Origin: Rubrobacter sp.
GTDB lineage: Bacteria; Actinomycetota; Rubrobacteria; Rubrobacterales; Rubrobacteraceae
Direction: 5' to 3'
Length of the DNA: 7,113 nucleotides
Assembly: GCA_020253895.1 (NCBI GenBank)
Contig: JADDKG010000284.1
Coordinates: 1 to 7,113, forward strand
In this document: positions 6,408-7,113 of the stretch, one piece after another
Layout of the letters: every line of letters begins with the position of its first letter
How positions within the stretch are numbered: the first letter of the stretch is position 1
Program-made: the position numbers and the translations under genes
Notes under the pieces: model-generated
What the model was told of the DNA's origin: nothing
Seen by the model: only the letters and a program-made list of their open reading frames with translations
The model's database searches: none

Positions 6408-7066
6408 ACGGCGGGGCCCACGCCCGCACCGGCGAGAGGCTCGGGCCCTACCTGCTCGGGCATCTCGACCCGGAGGAGCGGGCGGAGGTCGAGGCGCACC
6501 TCAGAGAGTGCCCGGTATGCCGGGAGGAGCTGGAAGGCCTGCGGGCCGCACACCGGGCCCTGCGGGCGGCCGCCGCGCTGCGTCCCCCCTCCGGCGTCCG
6601 GGAGCGGCTCCCCGGAGGCCGGGGCCGCGGGCTCCTGCTCCGGCCCGCCCTGGCGGCCGCGCTCCTCGTGGTGCTGGTGGCCGGAGGGGTGCTCTACGCC
6701 GCCCTCCACCGGCCCGACACCGCAGAGGCCATGACCGCGACCCTCTCCCCCACGCGGCTCGCCCCGGAGGCCCGCGGCGAGCTGCGGATGGAGGAGGCCG
6801 GGAGCAACATGCGGGTCCGGCTCGAGGTCTCGGGGCTCCCGCCTCTGGGACGCGGCGAGTACTACGAGGTCTGGTTCGTCCGGGACGGCCAGCGGATAAG
6901 CTGCGGGGGCTTCACGGTGGACGAGGCGGGGCGGGCGAGCGTGGTGATGAACGCCCCCAAGGCGGCCTACGGCTACCGGCGGGTGGGCATCACCCGGGAG
7001 CACTCCCCCGGGGACCCCCGCCCGAGCCGCGAGCGGGTGCTCCACGGGTGGCTGCACGAGACCTGA
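6404..7066 (+). CDS. Anti-sigma factor: zinc-finger (ZAS) N-terminus, one membrane helix, RskA C-terminal domain
   Basis: A 220-residue one-pass membrane anti-sigma factor. The cytoplasmic part (1-~75) holds the ZAS/zf-HC2 motif His32-x3-Cys36-x2-Cys39, with His6 a possible fourth zinc ligand and a GPYLLGHLDPEERAEVEAHL helix ahead. One membrane helix spans about 78-101. The outside domain (about 110-220) matches the RskA family: YYEVWFV (153-159), then SCGGFTV, VMNAPKAAYGYRRVGITREH and a Pro-rich end. Such proteins hold the ECF sigma factor at the membrane and release it by regulated proteolysis. The start ATG overlaps the sigma stop (ATGA) and has GGAGGGGAAGG directly upstream, so the two are co-translated. 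The outer domain has a lone Cys167. The signal is not evident. Confidence 0.93.
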   Translation: MNGGAHARTGERLGPYLLGHLDPEERAEVEAHLRECPVCREELEGLRAAHRALRAAAALRPPSGVRERLPGGRGRGLLLRPALAAALLVVLVAGGVLYAALHRPDTAEAMTATLSPTRLAPEARGELRMEEAGSNMRVRLEVSGLPPLGRGEYYEVWFVRDGQRISCGGFTVDEAGRASVVMNAPKAAYGYRRVGITREHSPGDPRPSRERVLHGWLHET

Positions 7067-7100
7067 AAAAGGGTACGGCGCTCCGCCTCAGGACTCCTCC

Positions 7101-7108
7101 AGGGAGGT
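7101..7108 (+). promoter_or_regulatory. Possible ribosome binding site of a gene starting beyond the right edge
   Basis: AGGGAGGT resembles a good Shine-Dalgarno and leaves five bases before the window ends, so a start codon at about 7114 is possible. The same bases form the right arm of a small inverted repeat (CCTCC 7096-7100, GGAGG 7103-7107). Confidence 0.25.
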
Positions 7109-7113
7109 GCGCA

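Noticed and set aside
7067..7090. A-run followed by a short GGCG/CGCC hairpin after the anti-sigma stop
   Set aside because: The stem has only four pairs and no T-run follows, so it does not qualify as an intrinsic terminator.
7088..7113. Possible C-terminal end of a minus-strand gene entering from the right (RTSLEES then TGA at 7090-7088)
   Set aside because: Only seven codons are visible, and the same bases can be read as a ribosome binding site for a plus-strand gene; not enough to call.

Overview
This 7.1 kb window is very GC-rich and almost fully coding. Codons end mostly in G or C, and GTG starts and 4-base gene overlaps occur. An LLM-class flavin oxidoreductase of a type usually tied to coenzyme F420, a PknB-like Ser/Thr kinase and an ECF sigma factor with an RskA-type anti-sigma factor together point to a high-GC actinobacterium. 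A Rubrobacter-like genome would fit, but that is an inference from gene content and composition, not a database match.

Left half, minus strand (reading right to left): a membrane-anchored Ser/Thr protein kinase (3558-2134); a thiamine-diphosphate decarboxylase of the benzoylformate decarboxylase family (2076-493); and the N-terminal part of a LacI-family repressor (442-1) that runs off the left edge. The genes are 57 and 50 bases apart. The decarboxylase has an extended -10-like promoter in the first gap. The repressor has its own promoter, overlain by two abutting LacI-type operators, which suggests autoregulation and perhaps a leaderless transcript. The decarboxylase keeps most catalytic residues but differs at two active-site positions, so its substrate may not be benzoylformate.

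Right half, plus strand: the kinase gene diverges from an NADPH:quinone oxidoreductase gene (3700-4674) across about 140 bases that hold a perfect 13-bp palindrome and candidate promoters. The quinone reductase overlaps an LLM-class, probably F420-dependent, oxidoreductase (4671-5708) by four bases, so the two are probably translationally coupled. After a 45-base gap with a promoter-like element comes an ECF sigma factor (5754-6407) overlapping by ATGA its anti-sigma factor (6404-7066), a one-pass membrane protein with an N-terminal zinc-binding ZAS motif and a C-terminal RskA domain.

The window therefore combines two envelope signalling modules (kinase; sigma/anti-sigma) with three redox or keto-acid enzymes and a sugar-type repressor. 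No RNA genes, mobile elements, CRISPR arrays or clear intrinsic terminators were seen, and no stretch over 300 bases lacks a gene. I see no clearly new multi-gene system. The most informative points are the decarboxylase pocket changes, the tandem operators in the repressor promoter, and the possible self-controlled sigma promoter.
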